In this document: piece after piece, positions 6,718 through 8,948 of the stretch
Position numbering within the stretch: position 1 is the first letter of the stretch
How the letters are laid out: the number at the start of each line of letters is the position of its first letter
NCBI GenBank assembly: GCA_026196445.1
Contig: JAPHTE010000047.1
Location: 1-8,948, forward strand
DNA: 8,948 bases
Direction of reading: 5' to 3'
DNA from: Lysobacterales bacterium
GTDB taxonomy: Bacteria > Pseudomonadota > Gammaproteobacteria > Xanthomonadales > SZUA-36
The notes under the pieces: model-generated
Told to the model about the DNA's origin: nothing
What the model saw: only the letters and a program-made list of their open reading frames with translations
Databases searched by the model: none
Program-made: the position numbers and the translations under genes

Positions 6718-6804
6718 AACCCGCAAATTGCACCAGTATCCTCAATTTATTCATGTCAATTGGTTAAAGAGAGGCTCGAAGCCGACTGGTGCAATTTGCG
6801 GGTT
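6718..6804. repeat. Perfect 20-bp inverted repeat in the 3' UTR of the cpxP-like gene
   Basis: The left arm (6718-6737, starting AACCCGCAAATTGC) and right arm (6785-6804, ending GCAATTTGCGGGTT) are exact reverse complements over 20 bp, separated by 47 nt. The loop is AU-rich in its first half and holds a nested hairpin GGCT-CGA-AGCC (6773-6783). The repeat begins 30 nt after the cpxP-like stop and ends one base before the terminator stem. As RNA it would form a long stable stem. It could be an mRNA-protecting element, part of a small RNA, a barrier between convergent transcripts, or a short interspersed repeat. Confidence 0.85.
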
Positions 6805-6805
6805 C

Positions 6806-6835
6806 AGGGTGCATCAGATGATGCGCCCTTTTTTT
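6806..6835 (+). terminator. Intrinsic terminator of the cpxP-like transcript
   Basis: A 9-bp stem, GGGTGCATC (6807-6815) against GATGCGCCC (6820-6828) with one G-U pair and an AGAT loop, is followed at once by seven T residues (6829-6835). This is a strong Rho-independent terminator on the plus strand, 16 nt before the phoU stop codon. It has no comparable T tract on the minus strand, so it would not stop pst-phoU transcription in the same way. Confidence 0.9.
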
Positions 6836-6850
6836 AGCGGGGGAAAAGTC

Positions 6851-7582
6851 TCACTCGTCGTGCTCGAGCTGGGCTTCTATGTCAGCCAGAACATCGTCCA
6901 GCTTGATATGCCGGACGTCCATACCCAATACCATGTAGATGACGTGCTCAGCGATATTCTGGCAACGATCACCCAGGCGCTCGAGTGAACGCACTGCCCA
7001 CATGATATTCAGCATCGCGGGAATGTTGTCCGGATCGCTGCTCATGCGCTTGATCAGGTGCTTGACGACCTTTTTGTATTTCTTGTCGACTTTCCGGTCT
7101 GCCTTGACCACCAGTATGGCGGTATCCACATCGGTGCGTGCGAACGCGTCGAGCACCTGTCGCAACATGGCCCGCACCATATCACCCATATGGTTCAAAT
7201 CCGTTCTGATCTCATCGTCGAGCACACCTTCCATGCCCTTACGGGACATCCTGGCCGCACGCTTGGCCTCGTCACCAATACGCTCCAGTTCGTTGATGGT
7301 TTTGCTGACCGTCATGATCAGGCGCAGGTCCGTGGCTGCAGGCTGACGCCGCGCAACGATCCGTGTGCATTCCTCGTCGATTTCCACCTCGAGCGAATTG
7401 ACCAAAGCGTCGGCATCCAGAACATCGCGGGCCAGCTTTGATTCACCGGCAACCAGCACCCGCAACGCAGTCGCCAGCTGCTCTTCGACGACCCCGCCCA
7501 TGTGCAAAACCTTGCTGCGAACGTCTTCCAGTTCTTCGTTGAAGCGACGCGAAATATGCTCGCCTAAATGCAGGTCACTCAT
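6851..7582 (-). CDS. phoU: Phosphate-signalling protein PhoU
   Basis: The 243-aa product matches the E. coli PhoU length (241). PhoU is a peripheral cytoplasmic protein of two similar three-helix bundles that links the Pst transporter to the PhoR/PhoB system and restrains phosphate uptake. Both repeats show the metal-binding E/DxxxD-type signature: ELERIGDEAKR (98-108) and SLERLGDRCQNIAEH (199-213). ARRQPAATDLRLIM and LDAFARTDVD are also typical. The ATG at 7582 has an AGGGA ribosome site several bases upstream, within the 27-bp gap after pstB. Gene order pstA-pstB-phoU is the usual operon end. No PhoB or PhoR gene is in the window. No terminator with a T tract is seen after the stop codon on the minus strand, so transcripts may run into the convergent cpxP 3' region. 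Confidence 0.96.
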   Translation of the reverse strand: MSDLHLGEHISRRFNEELEDVRSKVLHMGGVVEEQLATALRVLVAGESKLARDVLDADALVNSLEVEIDEECTRIVARRQPAATDLRLIMTVSKTINELERIGDEAKRAARMSRKGMEGVLDDEIRTDLNHMGDMVRAMLRQVLDAFARTDVDTAILVVKADRKVDKKYKKVVKHLIKRMSSDPDNIPAMLNIMWAVRSLERLGDRCQNIAEHVIYMVLGMDVRHIKLDDVLADIEAQLEHDE

Positions 7583-7609
7583 AAATATTCCCTAAATTAA
7601 TAGCAGCCA

Positions 7610-8419
7610 TCATCCGTACCGGCCCGTTATGTAGTCCTCGGTCTTCTTCAACCGTGGCTTGGTAAATATCTGATCAGTATCGCCAAACTCGACCAACTCA
7701 CCCATGTACATAAAGGCAGTATAATCGGAAACCCGTGCCGCCTGCTGCATGTTATGGGTCACCATAATTATCGTGTATTGCGACTTCAACTCCGCGATCA
7801 GCTCCTCGATCTTCAGCGTCGAGATCGGGTCCAGTGCCGAACAGGGCTCATCCAGCAGGATACACTTGGGTTGCACGGCGATGGCGCGGGCGATCACCAG
7901 GCGCTGCTGCTGTCCACCGGACAGGCCGAACGCCGAGTCATTCAAACGGTCCTTGACCTCGTCCCACAAGGCTGCGCCCTTCAGCGCCCACTCGACTGTC
8001 TCATCCAGCTGACGGCGTTTACTGACCCCCTGGATACGCAGCCCATAAGCCACGTTCTCATATATGGATTTTGGGAAAGGATTCGGTTTCTGGAATACGA
8101 TACCCACCTCGCGTCGCAAATCGGCAACATCCACGTTCTCCGCATATATGTCCCGGCCATTGAGTAGAATTTCACCGTCGATCCGGCAGCCGTCGATCAG
8201 GTCATTGAGACGGTTGAAGCATCTCAATAGCGTAGACTTACCGCAACCACTGGGGCCGATAAACGCCGTCACCTGCTTTTCCGGGATCAGCAAGTTGTTA
8301 TTGATCAAGGCGCGGGTGTCGCCGTAGTACAGGTCCAGGTTACTGACGGTCACCGCTACCGGGTGATCAGGGTTTACCTGTCCAGCGGCTCCTGCCTGCA
8401 GGTTATCTTGTTGTGTCAT
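7610..8419 (-). CDS. pstB: Phosphate ABC transporter ATP-binding protein PstB
   Basis: The 269-aa ATPase powers high-affinity phosphate import through PstA/PstC with PstS as periplasmic binder. It shows Walker A GPSGCGKST (55-63), Q-loop Q110 in VFQKPNPFP, signature LSGGQQQRL (166-174), Walker B CILLDEP (186-192), D-loop SALD and switch H222 in VTHNMQQ. The DEPCSALDPIS and FQKPNPFPKSIYENVAYGLR segments are specific to PstB among ABC ATPases. It is about 12 residues longer than E. coli PstB, the extra being a Gln/Gly-rich N-terminus before the domain. The ATG overlaps the pstA stop by 4 nt (ATGA), implying translational coupling; phoU follows after 27 bp. No internal defect is seen. Confidence 0.97.
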   Translation of the reverse strand: MTQQDNLQAGAAGQVNPDHPVAVTVSNLDLYYGDTRALINNNLLIPEKQVTAFIGPSGCGKSTLLRCFNRLNDLIDGCRIDGEILLNGRDIYAENVDVADLRREVGIVFQKPNPFPKSIYENVAYGLRIQGVSKRRQLDETVEWALKGAALWDEVKDRLNDSAFGLSGGQQQRLVIARAIAVQPKCILLDEPCSALDPISTLKIEELIAELKSQYTIIMVTHNMQQAARVSDYTAFMYMGELVEFGDTDQIFTKPRLKKTEDYITGRYG

Positions 8420-8948
8420 GATTCCAATCCACGATATCTTTCACTCAATCGGTTGCGTACCTGGATGGCAACCAGGTTCAAAAGTACGATAACAGCGACC
8501 AGCAGCAGTGCGGTTGCATAAACAAGCGGCCTGGCCGCCTCGACGTTCGGGCTTTGGAAGCCCACGTCATAGATATGAAAACCCAGGTGCATGAATTTCC
8601 GGTCCAGGTGCAAAAACGGCGCGTTGCCGTCCATCGGTAATGCCGGCGCCAGCTTGACCACGCCGACCAGCATCAGGGGGGCAACCTCACCTGCCGCCCT
8701 GGCCACCGCCAGGATCAGACCGGTCATAATACCCGGAGACGCCATCGGTAATATCGTCCGCCATATCGTCTCCCACTGGGTAGCACCCAATGCCAGGCTG
8801 CCCTCGCGGATACTACGTGGAATTCTCGACAACCCTTCTTCGGTGGAGACAATGACCACCGGCAAGGTGAGCAGGGCCAATGTCAATGAAGCCCAGAACA
8901 GGCCGCCGGTGCCAAAGGTCGGTGCAGGCAGTGCTTCGGGGAAGAACA
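8416..8948 (-). CDS. pstA: Phosphate ABC transporter permease PstA (5' end outside the window)
   Basis: The visible C-terminal 176 residues belong to an inner-membrane permease of the Pst system. The frame stays open to the right edge: residues upstream of the TTG at 8886 read FFPEALPAPTFGTGGLFWAS and continue into the known PstA segment LTLALLTLPVVIVSTEEGL. The true start therefore lies beyond the window. The cytoplasmic coupling motif EGSLALGATQWETIW, followed by ILPMASPGIMTG, is the EAA loop that contacts PstB. Membrane segments are seen around the PVVIVS stretch, the ILAVARAAGEVAPLMLVGVV stretch and the C-terminal ATALLLVAVIVLLNLVAI stretch. A loop with HLGFHIYDVGFQSPN lies between the last two and is common in longer proteobacterial PstA proteins. 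The stop codon overlaps the pstB start as ATGA. pstC and pstS, if present, would lie to the right. Confidence 0.95.
   Translation of the reverse strand, partial: FFPEALPAPTFGTGGLFWASLTLALLTLPVVIVSTEEGLSRIPRSIREGSLALGATQWETIWRTILPMASPGIMTGLILAVARAAGEVAPLMLVGVVKLAPALPMDGNAPFLHLDRKFMHLGFHIYDVGFQSPNVEAARPLVYATALLLVAVIVLLNLVAIQVRNRLSERYRGLES

Noticed and set aside
6714..6808. Resemblance to an integron attC site: GCCTAAC matches RYYYAAC at the left end and a long imperfect palindrome follows.
   Set aside because: The right end GTTCAGG does not match GTTRRRY, the stem has no unpaired bases typical of attC, and there is no integrase or cassette context.
8884..8886. TTG as the true start of pstA.
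   Set aside because: The frame continues upstream with typical PstA sequence to the window edge, so the gene is cut by the edge rather than short.

Overview
The window looks like a chromosomal segment of a Gram-negative gammaproteobacterium outside the enteric group. It carries an outer-membrane porin, a CpxR/CpxA pair with a divergent CpxP-like gene in the same arrangement as in E. coli, EpmA, and a PstA of the longer proteobacterial kind. Base composition is moderately GC-rich and uniform by eye. I see no insertion sequence, integrase, phage gene, CRISPR array, tRNA or rRNA. The genus cannot be fixed from this sequence.

Layout from left to right. (1) 10-1308, plus strand: a putative porin with a signal peptide and an N-terminal coiled coil. 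(2) 1309-1510: a gap of about 200 bp with a perfect 16-bp inverted repeat and a consensus -10 box (TATAAT) just before ppx. (3) 1511-3968, plus strand: ppx (exopolyphosphatase) and epmA (EF-P beta-lysyl ligase), overlapping by 14 nt. (4) 4000-6020, minus strand: a cpxA-like sensor kinase and cpxR-like regulator that share an ATGA junction; cpxA converges on epmA across a 31-bp gap. (5) 6021-6175: a divergent control region with an exact CpxR box (GTAAA-N5-GTAAA on the minus strand). (6) 6176-6688, plus strand: a CpxP/Spy-family periplasmic protein. Its roughly 145-nt 3' untranslated region holds a perfect 20-bp inverted repeat and then a strong intrinsic terminator. (7) 6851-8948, minus strand: phoU, pstB and pstA (5' end cut by the window edge), the distal part of a pst phosphate-uptake operon.

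Two themes emerge. One is phosphate and polyphosphate handling: PstA/PstB import phosphate, PhoU signals its status and Ppx degrades polyphosphate. The other is the envelope-stress circuit: CpxA senses, CpxR binds the shared operator, and the CpxP-like protein feeds back in the periplasm. EpmA modifies elongation factor P and shares a transcript with ppx.

Most of the window is well-known core biology. The most promising undescribed element is the structured 3' UTR of the cpxP-like gene, a candidate for a Cpx-controlled small RNA like enteric CpxQ but with a different structure. The possible leaderless GTG start of ppx is second. I found no sign of a wholly new multi-gene system.
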